Below, piece by piece: positions 17,120 to 25,942 of a stretch of DNA of 62,596 nucleotides. A program made the translations under genes and the position numbers. Source of the stretch: CAYTAP01 sp964435775 (lineage in GTDB: Bacteria; Planctomycetota; Phycisphaerae; Tepidisphaerales; Tepidisphaeraceae); NCBI GenBank assembly GCA_964435775.1, contig CAYTAP010000003.1:1-62596 (forward strand), read 5' to 3'. Each line of letters starts with the position of its first letter. The stretch's first letter is position 1. Under the pieces are notes generated by a model that was not told the origin of the DNA, ran no database searches, and worked only from the letters and a program-made list of their open reading frames with translations.

Positions 17120-17812
17120 ATGGGCCTGATCAAATCCGAACAAGCTCCCGCCCGACTCAAGCCGTTTTCGATGAGCGACATCGAAGCGGGGGCTCGTCAG
17201 ATGTTGGCCCGCGCGCGGCGTCAGGCCGAGGAGTTGCTGGAGGCGGCGCAGCGGGAGGCGGAGGAATTGAAGCGCGCCGCGCATGCCGAGGGGCTGGCCG
17301 AGGGGCGGCTCGACGGGCTGTCACGGGGGTTGGCGGAAGGACAAAAGAGTGGCCACGAACAGGCGCTCAATGAGGGGCGGGAGCGGTTGTCGGAATTGAT
17401 GAACACGCTGGGGGCGATGGTCGGGCAACTTGATGCGGCACGACAGGACATGGAGGCGGCGGCGTTGTCGGAGGTCGTCGCGCTGGCGGTGGCGATCGCC
17501 CGGCGGGTGACCAAGCGGCAGGGGGAGCTTGATCCCGAGGTGCTCATCGCCAATCTATCGGATGCAATGAGCCTTGTGGTGCATGCCTCGGATGTGCATC
17601 TGGTGGTCCATCCAAGCCAGCGGGCGATCCTGGAGGCGACGCTGCCGAAGCTGCAAATGAAATGGCCGAACTTGCTGCATGTGGTGATGGACGAGGATGA
17701 GTCGCTGACGGCGGGGGGATGCAGGATCACGACCTGTCGCGGCGAAGTGGATGCCGATCTTGATCGACAACTCGATCGCATTGTGGCGGAATTGATGCCC
17801 GATGTGCGCTGA
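17120..17812 (+). CDS. fliH: Flagellar assembly protein FliH
   Basis: Regulator and stator-like partner of the FliI export ATPase, 230 residues. The N-terminal half is a long charged helix rich in Ala, Arg and Glu (ARARRQAEELLEAAQREAEE) with the Gly-spaced segment GLAEGRLDGLSRGLAEGQ, a Gx3G-type repeat known from FliH and YscL proteins. The C-terminal half is the globular V-ATPase E-subunit-like domain ending in LDRQLDRIVAEL. The gene lies between fliG and fliI, 24 bases upstream of fliI. The start is directly after a repeat block and no strong ribosome-binding site is evident upstream of ATG 17120. Confidence 0.92.
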   Translation: MGLIKSEQAPARLKPFSMSDIEAGARQMLARARRQAEELLEAAQREAEELKRAAHAEGLAEGRLDGLSRGLAEGQKSGHEQALNEGRERLSELMNTLGAMVGQLDAARQDMEAAALSEVVALAVAIARRVTKRQGELDPEVLIANLSDAMSLVVHASDVHLVVHPSQRAILEATLPKLQMKWPNLLHVVMDEDESLTAGGCRITTCRGEVDADLDRQLDRIVAELMPDVR

Positions 17813-17836
17813 TGTGGCGTTGCGGAAAGAGACTCC

Positions 17837-19186
17837 ATGACCTATCTGGGCGCACAGCTTGACACCGTGGAAAGCGCCATGCCCTTTGGCGTGAGGGGGC
17901 AGGTTGCGGCGATCAGCGGGATGACGATTGAGGCGTTCGATCTGGCGTTGCCGCTTGGGTCGCTGTGCCGCATCGAGAGTTTCGGCGGCAAGCATTCCAT
18001 CGCGGAGGTGATCGGGTTCCAGAGCGATCGGACGCTGTTGATGCCGCTCACGCCGACCACCGGCGTCAATCGTGGGGATCCGGTTCGCAACATGTCGGCC
18101 GCGCCGCGCATCTGGTGCTCGAAGGAATTGCTCGGGCGGGTGCTCAACGGTTTGGGTGAACCCATCGACGGCAAAGGGCCGCTGCGACTGAGCGAATCGC
18201 GCCGGATCGACGCCCTGAGCGTCGCCCCCATGGATCGGACCAACATCCGTCAGCCGATTGGCACGAGCGTCCGTTGCATCGACGGCCTCCACACCTGCGG
18301 ACTTGGCCAGCGGATGGGGCTTTTCTCCGGTCCGGGCGTCGGCAAAAGCACGCTGATGAGCTCCATCGCCCGGTACACGAGCGCCGATGTTTCGGTCGTC
18401 GCGCTGATCGGTGAGCGCGGAAGGGAAGTGCAGGAGTTTCTCGAAAACAGCCTTGGAGAAGAGGGTCTTGCGCGCTGCGTGGTCGTCGTCAGCACGGGCG
18501 ATGAAGCGCCGTCGCTTCGCGTCCGCGCCGCAAAGGTCGCCTGCACGATCTCGGAATATTTCCGCGACCAGGGTTGCGATGTGATGTTGATGATGGATTC
18601 GCTGACACGGCTTTGCCATGCCCAGAGGCAGATCGGACTGGCCGCCAGGGAACCGCCGGCGACGAAGGGATATCCGCCGAGCGTCTTTGCGCTTCTTCCG
18701 CAAATTCTTGAGCGCGCGGGCAAGACCGCCGTCGGTTCGATCACGGGTTTTTACACGGTTCTCGTCGAAGGAGATGACTTTAACGAACCGATCCCCGATG
18801 CGGTCAAGGGGATCACGGATGGGCATCTGTGGCTGAGTCGTTCATTGGCCAATCGCGGCCATTTTCCTGCGATTGACGTGCTTCAGAGCATCTCCCGCGT
18901 GCGCGGGGATGTGACCGAGCCGGAACATTTGAAGGCCGCGCGGCGCATCCTGAGCCTCTGGGCGGTGTATCAGGATATTGAAGACCTTGTGAACATCGGC
19001 GCCTATGTCGCCGGCGTCAATCCGGAGTTTGATTTGGCCGTGCAGGCCCGGCCAAGGATCGTGCAGTATCTGCGGCAGGAGGCGTCGGTTCAGGTGACGT
19101 TGGAAGAGTCCAAACGGCAGGTGATCGACCTGGCGGCGTGGATCGATCAGTTGGACAAGGTGCTGAGGACGGCGAAGAAGAAGTAG
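17837..19186 (+). CDS. fliI: Flagellum-specific export ATPase FliI
   Basis: Cytosolic ATPase that energises and orders unfolding of substrates at the flagellar type III export gate; 449 residues. Walker A is GPGVGKST at about residues 165-172, Walker B lies in VMLMMDSLTR (about 249-258), and the family signature PSVFALLPQILERAG follows (about 276-290). Domain order is beta-barrel, Rossmann ATPase, helical C-terminus, as in F1-beta. AAAGAGA lies upstream of the ATG. It follows fliH by 24 bases. A repeat of GGCAGT units starts three bases after its stop and separates it from fliJ. Assignment to flagellar rather than virulence secretion rests on the neighbours. Confidence 0.97.
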   Translation: MTYLGAQLDTVESAMPFGVRGQVAAISGMTIEAFDLALPLGSLCRIESFGGKHSIAEVIGFQSDRTLLMPLTPTTGVNRGDPVRNMSAAPRIWCSKELLGRVLNGLGEPIDGKGPLRLSESRRIDALSVAPMDRTNIRQPIGTSVRCIDGLHTCGLGQRMGLFSGPGVGKSTLMSSIARYTSADVSVVALIGERGREVQEFLENSLGEEGLARCVVVVSTGDEAPSLRVRAAKVACTISEYFRDQGCDVMLMMDSLTRLCHAQRQIGLAAREPPATKGYPPSVFALLPQILERAGKTAVGSITGFYTVLVEGDDFNEPIPDAVKGITDGHLWLSRSLANRGHFPAIDVLQSISRVRGDVTEPEHLKAARRILSLWAVYQDIEDLVNIGAYVAGVNPEFDLAVQARPRIVQYLRQEASVQVTLEESKRQVIDLAAWIDQLDKVLRTAKKK

Positions 19187-19189
19187 GCG

Positions 19190-19256
19190 GTGGGCGGTGA
19201 GAAGTGGGCAGTGGGCAGTGAGGAAGCAGGCAGTAGGCAGAAGGCAGTGAGGAGTG
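19190..19256. repeat. Repeat family D, GGCAGT array between fliI and fliJ
   Basis: Direct array of (G)GGCAGT/AGGCAGT hexamer-like units with a few substitutions, filling almost the whole fliI-fliJ gap. A second copy, with both orientations forming a palindrome, lies at 55789-55866. The element ends only a few bases before the GTG start of fliJ, so it covers that gene's ribosome-binding region. Confidence 0.8.
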
Positions 19257-19260
19257 CGCG

Positions 19261-19707
19261 GTGGCGAGGTTTGTGTTCAAGTTGCAGGGCGTGTTGCGTC
19301 AGCGGGAGCTGATCGAGCGGCAGCGGCAGCGTGAAATGGCCGAGCTTCAAGGACAGATGACGTTGCTTGAGCAGGCGCTGCGGGACTTGAACGGGTCGGT
19401 TCAAACCAGCACCGATGACCTGCGGGCCAATCACCTGACTGGGAAGCTGGATATGAACTTCCTTGCCGCGCACCGCCGCTACCTTGTGGCCATGCAGCGG
19501 CAGGGGATGGAGTTGGCGCAGCGGATGGCGCTGCTGCAACGTCAGATGAATGAGTCGCGTGAGCAACTTGCCGAGGCCGCCAAACAGCGCAAGGTCATGG
19601 AGAAACTGCGGGAAAAGCAGCTTGAGCGATGGAAGGTGGAGGAATCGAGGCGGGAACTGGCGGAGATGGACGAAGTGGCGATGCTGCTGGGCCGGTCGGG
19701 GCGATGA
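19261..19707 (+). CDS. fliJ: Flagellar export chaperone FliJ
   Basis: Small coiled-coil protein of 148 residues that inserts into the FliI hexamer and contacts the export gate. It begins FVFKLQGVLRQRELIERQRQRE, the typical FliJ opening, and continues as an almost unbroken Gln/Arg/Glu/Leu coiled coil to the end. It starts with GTG at 19261; no ATG is available nearby in frame, and the preceding GGCAGT array leaves GAGGAG-like purines (AGTGAGGAG) about six bases upstream as a possible ribosome-binding site. Assignment relies on size, coiled coil and position directly after fliI. Confidence 0.88.
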   Translation: MARFVFKLQGVLRQRELIERQRQREMAELQGQMTLLEQALRDLNGSVQTSTDDLRANHLTGKLDMNFLAAHRRYLVAMQRQGMELAQRMALLQRQMNESREQLAEAAKQRKVMEKLREKQLERWKVEESRRELAEMDEVAMLLGRSGR

Positions 19708-19775
19708 AGGCGGGGATCGCCGAGGTACGACCGCCAATCGCGGTCGAATGCCGATGAATCAACAGGTGGCGTGAT

Positions 19776-20528
19776 ATGCGAAAACTCTGGAACCTGATTG
19801 TCTTGCTGCTGGCGATTCATTTCGTCGCCGCCGCCGGCGCGGTGGGGTGGTTGTATGAGCAGGGGAAGCTGGATCACGAGAAGGTTCTGGCGATCAGGGA
19901 CATTCTGTTTCCCAAGCCCGCTCCGGCCGATCAGGCGACAACCCAGCCGTCGAGCGATGCAACGACCCGTCCAACTTCGAAATTGGAGGACCTGCTCGCG
20001 CAGCACAGCGGCAGGCCGGTGACCGACCAGGCCGAGTTCCTGCAGCGTTCGTTTGACGCGCAAACCGCGCTGCTCGACCGCCGCCAACGTGAACTGGATG
20101 ACCTGCAGCGTCAGGTGGAGCTTGCCAAGGGGCAGATCACCAAGGATCGGGTGGCTTTGGATGCGGAGACGAAGAAATTGGCGGCGCGTGAAAAGGAGGA
20201 GACTCGCCTGGCCGCGGACAAGGGATTCCAGGATGCGCTGGAGCGCTACCAGGCGATGCCCGCCAAGCAGGTCAAGGAAATCTTCCTGCGGCTGGATGAA
20301 CCCACCGTCGTCAATTTCCTCCAGGCGATGGAACCGCGCGCGGCGGCCAAGATTCTCAAGGAGTTCAAAACCCCCGAGGAAATCGCCCGCGCCGAACAAA
20401 TCATGGAACGGATGCGTCAAACAACGCCGCCGGGTGCCCCTGTGGTTCCTCCTGCGCCGCCCGGCAGCGCGGCCAATCAAGGCGTCAATTTGAAGGATCA
20501 ATCCGCATCATTGCAGACCCCGCCATGA
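19776..20528 (+). CDS. MotE-like protein (MgtE N-terminal/FliG-like domain)
   Basis: A 250-residue inner-membrane protein with one N-terminal TM helix (about residues 6-26), a long charged coiled coil (about 85-165) and a C-terminal MgtE_N-type segment (KQVKEIFLRLDEPTVVNFLQ, about 168-187) ending with a Pro/Ala tail. This is the architecture of MotE proteins, which lie between fliJ and fliK in many flagellar operons and act as a stator chaperone in alphaproteobacteria. The position here is exactly that. Whether it serves MotC or another partner in this organism is unknown. The gene begins 68 bases after fliJ and ends 21 bases before fliK. Confidence 0.82.
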   Translation: MRKLWNLIVLLLAIHFVAAAGAVGWLYEQGKLDHEKVLAIRDILFPKPAPADQATTQPSSDATTRPTSKLEDLLAQHSGRPVTDQAEFLQRSFDAQTALLDRRQRELDDLQRQVELAKGQITKDRVALDAETKKLAAREKEETRLAADKGFQDALERYQAMPAKQVKEIFLRLDEPTVVNFLQAMEPRAAAKILKEFKTPEEIARAEQIMERMRQTTPPGAPVVPPAPPGSAANQGVNLKDQSASLQTPP

Positions 20529-20549
20529 ATGGTCCGATAAGGAACCATA

Positions 20550-22115
20550 ATGGCGGTACGCATTCAGGAACTATTGAATGGACGGGGTGCATCCTCGGCG
20601 TCTCCTCGGCTGGGCGGCGGCGCTGGGTCATCCCCCCGCGCGGGCGCGTTTGGGGCCGCGCTGGCGAAGCAGAGTCAGCGCACGGGGAACTCAACCGCTC
20701 AATCTGTCAATCAAAATAAGAAGGATGCGCGGCCATCCGATGAACGATCACCGGATAAGCCCGCCGGCGACGCCGACGCATCAAAAAGATCAAAAGCCGA
20801 CGCATCGAATCAAGCGAAGAAGACCAAGAGCGCGCAACCGGACAAACGTGGGGCGCCCACCAGCGCATCGGATTCGTCCAATCCGTCGGCGGACACTGTC
20901 GATGACAACATTGCTTCAACTGATGATGCCGCGGACTCCGACCCGGCGGCCGCTGCGGATATCGCCGCTTCCGATGAAACGCACGCCGACTCAGAAGCGG
21001 ACAAAACGGATGCGGGCAAGGATTTCAAGGTTGCGGCGGGTGATGTGACCGTGCAGACGCCGCTCCAAGGCGTCGCCGCGGCGGGCTTGCCGCAGCCGGT
21101 TGCAACGCCGCCTCAAAGTGCGCCCATCCAGCCAGCGGCGCAAGCCGCGACGACCGCATCGTCAGGTCAGGGCAATCCCGCAACTTCTGTCGTTCCAGAT
21201 ACCGCCGGTGCAACTACGCCAACTGACCCGTCCGCGATGGCGCAGGCTCAGCCCACCGATGCTCAAGCCGCGTTGTCAGCGAATGGCGGCATCGCCGTTC
21301 CGGCGGGCCTCGCCGGGAAGACGAAGGCTGGCAAGGCGGCACCGACGCCGACCGTCGGTACTGCCGACGCCATCGGCGCGCCGCCGGCGGATGGGGCAAA
21401 GGCCCAGGCAGGCGAAACGCCAAAAGGGCAATCTCCCGCGGACGCCGCACAGGCGTCGCAGCAGCAGACCTCGCAATTGCTGTCTGCCGATTCGGAGGCC
21501 AGTTCCGATGCCGATGGGAACGCGCAATCGCAAGGTCATAAGGCCGGTTCCGACAGCGCCGCGACGGACATTGCGCCAACGACCGCTCATGAACTATTGG
21601 CCGGGCCGCAGGCGGCAAAGCCGGCGCTGGCGGCGACACCCGCGCAGCAAGCGACTGCTCAAGCGCGTCCTGAAGTCCATTTCGCCGACACCAATCACCC
21701 CAGCATCGTGCAGGGCATCACCGGGCGGCTCATGCCCACCGGCGGCACGATGCAACTGCGGCTCAACCCGCCCGAACTGGGCGTGATGCAAATTACGGTG
21801 AACATCAAGGATGGGCTGATGACCGCATCCTTCCAGACCTCCAACGACCAGGCCACGCAATTGCTCAGCCACAGCCTTCACGAGCTGCGCAACATGCTCG
21901 AATCCCAGGGCATGGCCGTTCAGAAGCTCCAGGTGCAGCAGCAGCCGGCGCAGAACTTCGATTCAAAAGGACAGGGGACCAATTCCCAATCGCAGCAGCA
22001 ACAACAGGCGATGCACGATCAATCCGGTCGCCAGGAGCAACAGCGCAAGGACCTCATCCAGCGCATGTGGGCGAAGCTTGGCGTGGGAAGCGATCCGCTC
22101 GATGTGACGGGGTAG
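20550..22115 (+). CDS. fliK: Flagellar hook-length control protein FliK
   Basis: Secreted molecular ruler that stops hook growth and switches export specificity. 521 residues: an N-terminal ~370 residues of very low complexity, rich in Ala, Asp, Gln, Pro and Thr and lacking structure, then the conserved C-terminal Flg_hook domain with LRLNPPELGVMQITVNIKDG (about residues 401-420) and the helix NMLESQGMAVQKLQV. The tail is Gln-rich. AAGGAACC precedes the ATG. It is the last flagellar gene of this run; fliM, fliN, flgD and flgE are not present, so the cluster is incomplete or split. The next gene is convergent. Confidence 0.9.
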   Translation: MAVRIQELLNGRGASSASPRLGGGAGSSPRAGAFGAALAKQSQRTGNSTAQSVNQNKKDARPSDERSPDKPAGDADASKRSKADASNQAKKTKSAQPDKRGAPTSASDSSNPSADTVDDNIASTDDAADSDPAAAADIAASDETHADSEADKTDAGKDFKVAAGDVTVQTPLQGVAAAGLPQPVATPPQSAPIQPAAQAATTASSGQGNPATSVVPDTAGATTPTDPSAMAQAQPTDAQAALSANGGIAVPAGLAGKTKAGKAAPTPTVGTADAIGAPPADGAKAQAGETPKGQSPADAAQASQQQTSQLLSADSEASSDADGNAQSQGHKAGSDSAATDIAPTTAHELLAGPQAAKPALAATPAQQATAQARPEVHFADTNHPSIVQGITGRLMPTGGTMQLRLNPPELGVMQITVNIKDGLMTASFQTSNDQATQLLSHSLHELRNMLESQGMAVQKLQVQQQPAQNFDSKGQGTNSQSQQQQQAMHDQSGRQEQQRKDLIQRMWAKLGVGSDPLDVTG

Positions 22116-22125
22116 CCCCATCCCT

Positions 22126-23007
22126 TCAATCCAGGTGTCCCATCTTTCCGGCCCGGAAATCCGCGACGGCTTGCGCGATTTCCTCCTTTGTGTTCATCAC
22201 GAACGGGCCATAAGCGGCGATCGGTTCATTGATCGGCTGGCCGCTGAGCAGGAGCAACCGGGCATCGCCCCTGGCCGCGATGTGAATCGTCGATCCCGCG
22301 GGATCAAAAATCGCCACCGACACCGCCTCGCAATCCTGCTCATCATTGAAGCGCGTCTTCCCTTCCAGCACAACCACCGCCGCGTTGTGTCCTTCGGGCA
22401 GATCGAAGTTGGCGCCATGTCCCCCTTTGAGCCGCACATCAAAAACGTTAAGCGGCGTGAATGTCCTGGCGGCGCCCCTGGTTCCGTCAAATGATCCGGC
22501 GATCACACGAAGCGTGCCGGCGTCATCCGGCAACTGCACGGTGCGGATATCTCTGGCGAGGAGTGTCTGATAGCCCGGCGTCGCCGCCTTGTCCTTCGCT
22601 GGCAGGTTGACCCAGAGCTGCACCATTTCCATCATGCCGCCGGCCTTCGACCATTCCCGCTCATGCTTTTCCTCATGGAGCAAGCCGGAGGCGGCCGTCA
22701 TCCACTGCACATCACCCGGGCCGATCTTCCCATAGTTGCCCGTGGAATCGCGATGCTCCAGCGCCCCCTGATAGACGATGGTGACGGTCTCAAACCCCTT
22801 GTGCGGATGGCTGTCCACACCGCGCGGCTTGTCGGCGGGGGGATATTTCACCGGGGCGGCGTAGTCGAGGAGCAGGAATGGACTGAGCTTTTGCCCATAC
22901 TCCTGCATCGAAAAAAGCGAATGGACGCGAAACCCATCGCCCACCCAGTGCGGCTCGGGGCTTTGGACCACTTCAATCAGTTTTTTGGCATGGATCGTTT
23001 GACTCAT
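22126..23007 (-). CDS. Pirin family protein
   Basis: Bicupin of 293 residues. The N-terminal cupin carries the pirin metal motif HPHKGFETVTIVYQG (about residues 68-82) with its His ligands and a following HRDSTGN; the signature GPGDVQWMTAASGLLHEE (about 96-113) is diagnostic. The C-terminal cupin is the degenerate one. Bacterial pirins such as YhhW act as quercetin 2,3-dioxygenases in vitro, but the physiological role is often different. The start was moved to MSQTIH because GAGG is well placed and the nine residues upstream lack support. It is convergent with fliK (11-base gap) and follows scpA by 45 bases. Confidence 0.93.
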   Translation of the reverse strand: MSQTIHAKKLIEVVQSPEPHWVGDGFRVHSLFSMQEYGQKLSPFLLLDYAAPVKYPPADKPRGVDSHPHKGFETVTIVYQGALEHRDSTGNYGKIGPGDVQWMTAASGLLHEEKHEREWSKAGGMMEMVQLWVNLPAKDKAATPGYQTLLARDIRTVQLPDDAGTLRVIAGSFDGTRGAARTFTPLNVFDVRLKGGHGANFDLPEGHNAAVVVLEGKTRFNDEQDCEAVSVAIFDPAGSTIHIAARGDARLLLLSGQPINEPIAAYGPFVMNTKEEIAQAVADFRAGKMGHLD

Positions 23008-23051
23008 CGCGACCTCGCATGGATGGGCACCCACGCAAGCATGCGGCGGAA

Positions 23052-23939
23052 TTACGAAGAAGAGTCCGTCTCTTCCTCGTCAGCCGAGTTCGGTGAGTGC
23101 AAGGGATCATTGGTCGGCTGCGGCGGTTTGTCCACGTCGGACAGCGCCAGCGAGGCATGCTCGTAGGTTTTACGATGCTCCTCGGGTGCCGCGATGATTT
23201 CGACATCCCCCAGCGTTTCAGTCTGTGTGACGAGGATTTTCTTTTCCCGGATCAGTTCCAGCAGCGCCAGAAAAATGCCCACCATTTCCGACTTGCTCTT
23301 GCGCCCGACGACCAGTTGGCGAAGCGACAATTTGGGCTCGCGTTTCAATCGATCCTCGATGTCGGCCGCGTGAAGATCGATCGGCGTGTCGTCATACATC
23401 ACCTCGTGATAGCGCGGCCGGCGCGTCCCGACTTCGCTCATCAGGCGGCTGAAAGCGGTCATCAGATCCCAGACCTGCACCTCCTCCAAATCGACCGGCG
23501 GCGGTTCGTCCGCTTCCCCCTCAAGTCGCGCCGGATACCGCGCGAAACGCTCGGCATGCTGCTGATGCCGCCATTCCAACTGGTTGGCCGAATCCTTGAA
23601 GCGCTTGTATTCGAGCAGCTTTTGAACCAGCTCATAGCGCGGGTCGGCCAGTTCCTCCGTCGTTGAGCCACCGGCGTCATCACTCTGCACCGGACGGGGC
23701 AGCAGCATCGCCGATTTGATCTCCATCAGCGTCGCCGCCATGACCAGGAAATCCCCGGCCAGGTTGATGTCAAAACCGCTCTTGTCCTTCAATTCGCGCA
23801 GCATCGCCACATGAGATAAATAAGATTCGGTGATCCGCGCGATCGGGATGTCCGTGATCTCAAGTTCATCCCGCTTGATCAGATAGAGCAGCAGATCAAG
23901 TGGCCCGTTGTAGATGTCCAGTTCGACTTGATAGTCCAC
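23052..23939 (-). CDS. scpA: Segregation and condensation protein A
   Basis: Kleisin subunit that bridges SMC heads in the bacterial condensin complex. The N-terminus MDYQVELDIYNGPLDLLLYL followed by IKRDELEITDIPIARITESYL is diagnostic, and the C-terminal winged helix includes KSEMVGIFLALLELIREKKI (about residues 223-242). The 295-residue length is slightly longer than many homologues because of an acidic C-terminal tail (DEEETDSSS). The scpB partner and smc are not in the window. It is transcribed ahead of the pirin gene. High confidence. Confidence 0.96.
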   Translation of the reverse strand: MDYQVELDIYNGPLDLLLYLIKRDELEITDIPIARITESYLSHVAMLRELKDKSGFDINLAGDFLVMAATLMEIKSAMLLPRPVQSDDAGGSTTEELADPRYELVQKLLEYKRFKDSANQLEWRHQQHAERFARYPARLEGEADEPPPVDLEEVQVWDLMTAFSRLMSEVGTRRPRYHEVMYDDTPIDLHAADIEDRLKREPKLSLRQLVVGRKSKSEMVGIFLALLELIREKKILVTQTETLGDVEIIAAPEEHRKTYEHASLALSDVDKPPQPTNDPLHSPNSADEEETDSSS

Positions 23940-24040
23940 GTCGGTCCTTTTGCCCAGGCGAGAGATCGGAGCATTGCGTGATTGGGCGATATTCTAATCC
24001 CGCGTCGCGGTTAATCCACCATGCTCCGCGGAGAAACCAC

Positions 24041-25177
24041 CTATGGTCCGATTTGCCTGGCCACCGACGTTTGCCATGTGTGGGATTCGATGTGCGTGAG
24101 GATCGCCTGGTCCAACCGCTTTCGCAGGGGATTGCCCGGCCGAAGCGCAATGCCGTAGTATTGCCGGTCAAACGTCTGCGGCAGGACGCTCAGACGCCCC
24201 TGATATTTCCGCCTGATTTCATACTTGAGGACGGGGGCATCGAAGATGACCGCGTCCAGATGTCCCGCGCTCAATTCATGCAGCGCCTGTTCGCTGTTGT
24301 TGTATGAGGTGTAGCGGATGTGGCGGGACGCCAGGTATTCCTCGCCGGTCGTATAAGCCACCGCCCCCACGCGGGCGCCGCTCAGGTCGCCGGGGTTTTG
24401 CACCGGACCCTGGAGTTGGTTGACGGTCAGGGAGGAAGCGATGGTGGCCGTGAAACTCGAGATCAGCACCACGCCGCAGAACATCCAGACCACGCCCACG
24501 ATTCGCCCGCCGAGACTGACAGGCACTTTGTCGCCGTAGCCCACTCCCGTCATCGTGACCGCCGCCCACCAGAACGCCGAACCGATTCCCGTGGTCGGCC
24601 GACCCCCGAACTGCCGGGGGTTGCGCTTTCGCTCGAAAAGCCACACGAGGAAGCCGGTTGCCAGCAGCAGAGTGATGAGTCCCGCAATCACGCGGAGCGG
24701 CACCAGCTTGAAAAAGCTTCGGATCATGGGGAGCCAGGCCTCATCGTGGCGGGTCGGCACCGCGATGCCCAGGCCTGAGACGAAGTAGGGTTGGGTGAAG
24801 TCGAGCGTCCCCTCGCGCTCGGCCGTAATCGTCAAGGCGGCGACGCCGGCGTCAAACGTGCCATTGGCCACGCCGGTCAGCACGCCTTCAAGAGAAGATT
24901 CGCGGAAGTCACAGGCATACCCCAGTTCATTGAATACCGCGTTCGCCAGGTCAATATCGATGCCGCTCCAGGTTCCATCGGCATTGAGGATGACGAAAGG
25001 CGGCGTCCGCACTGTGCCGATGACCAGTGTCTTGATCGGCGTCACCGACAAACGGTCGGGTTTATTCGAGGCGTGTTGAGTCGTCGGGTTGTGCTGGCCA
25101 AACGCTCGTGCCGCGCAACACGCGACGACAACGATGCCCACGATGCACGCCATCCGCGTCGCACTGCTCAAGCACAT
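24041..25177 (-). CDS. GluR0-like ligand-gated potassium channel
   Basis: Prokaryotic relative of ionotropic glutamate receptors, 378 residues. Visible order: signal peptide (~1-27), first lobe of a bacterial SBP_bac_3 ligand domain (~50-145, including ITAEREGTLDFTQPYFVSG), TM1 (~162-181), a pore loop with selectivity filter TMTGVGYGD (~208-216), TM2 (~225-247), then the second ligand lobe (~255-375) beginning after LTVNQLQGPVQNPGDL. The GVGYG filter predicts K+ selectivity, as in cyanobacterial GluR0. There is no TM3, unlike animal receptors. The start is uncertain: ATG 25177 or ATG 25153. It stands alone, with a convergent-free neighbourhood, so no partner suggests its ligand; glutamate or another amino acid is only the family expectation. 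Confidence 0.93.
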   Translation of the reverse strand: MCLSSATRMACIVGIVVVACCAARAFGQHNPTTQHASNKPDRLSVTPIKTLVIGTVRTPPFVILNADGTWSGIDIDLANAVFNELGYACDFRESSLEGVLTGVANGTFDAGVAALTITAEREGTLDFTQPYFVSGLGIAVPTRHDEAWLPMIRSFFKLVPLRVIAGLITLLLATGFLVWLFERKRNPRQFGGRPTTGIGSAFWWAAVTMTGVGYGDKVPVSLGGRIVGVVWMFCGVVLISSFTATIASSLTVNQLQGPVQNPGDLSGARVGAVAYTTGEEYLASRHIRYTSYNNSEQALHELSAGHLDAVIFDAPVLKYEIRRKYQGRLSVLPQTFDRQYYGIALRPGNPLRKRLDQAILTHIESHTWQTSVARQIGP

Positions 25178-25246
25178 GGCTTTGTATGTACCGGCTCATC
25201 GCGCGGAAATCCATTCTCTTTTATTGACGGCTGGACGCCCGCGCCG

Positions 25247-25275
25247 CCTCCCCCGTCGCGCACAACGGGGGAGGG
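25247..25275. repeat. Repeat family A, single hairpin
   Basis: CCTCCCCCGT and ACGGGGGAGG form a hairpin around a short loop, matching one hairpin of the full family A element but with a different loop. It sits between the SPW-repeat gene and the channel gene, both on the minus strand, where it may end the SPW transcript. Confidence 0.6.
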
Positions 25276-25286
25276 TGGGGATGCGC

Positions 25287-25694
25287 TTACGCCAGGTTGC
25301 GATCATTGGGCATGCCCATATCCATCGCATCGGCGGTGTCGGTCGCCAGGGCGCTCCAGCCGCTCAGCAGGATCACGATGATGCCGAGGATCACGTTGTT
25401 GCGCATCGCCACGGAGTGGCTTGCGTATGCAAGGGCCCAGGGCGAAATCAACACCCAGATCCCCAGGAGAAGGTTGATCCAACTGATCCATCCTTCGCGA
25501 AACGCGCCCGTGAACCGGATGAGCGCGAGGATGCCGATGATGATCCCGAGGATGACATCATTGGCCATCGCCCGTGAAAGGTTTCCGTACGCGAGAAAGA
25601 AGGGACTGACGATGAGCCACAAGCCCGCGATGATGTCCAGCCCGCTGGCCGTTGTCACCTGGGCGCTGTGCCTTGCATGTACGATGGCTGCCAT
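25287..25694 (-). CDS. SPW repeat membrane protein
   Basis: A 135-residue membrane protein with four hydrophobic spans in two related halves. Each half contains the SPW motif: LWLIVSPFFLAY (about residues 26-37) and IWVLISPWALAY (about 79-90), the first with Phe instead of Trp. AAGGAGAACATC precedes the ATG. The function of SPW proteins is unknown. The gene is monocistronic as far as visible, with a 110-base gap to the channel gene and a 250-base gap to glcF. Confidence 0.9.
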   Translation of the reverse strand: MAAIVHARHSAQVTTASGLDIIAGLWLIVSPFFLAYGNLSRAMANDVILGIIIGILALIRFTGAFREGWISWINLLLGIWVLISPWALAYASHSVAMRNNVILGIIVILLSGWSALATDTADAMDMGMPNDRNLA

Positions 25695-25942
25695 GATGTT
25701 CTCCTTGAAAGGTTAAACACATCTCGTCGAACACCCGACCGCCGGGCGTGCGACGCATGGTTCCATTCAAGCAAACATCATGCGAGAGGTGACATCGCCG
25801 CAAAAAATGAATGGGTCTCAATGGAAATTGGGAAGGAACGCCTTGTTTTCGTGGTTGAATCCGCTTGGCGTGGTTCAAAATGTTCAGGCGACGATCATGA
25901 ATTGCGGGCGAAACCGCAACTTGTCGCGTTGATGGACGTTCG

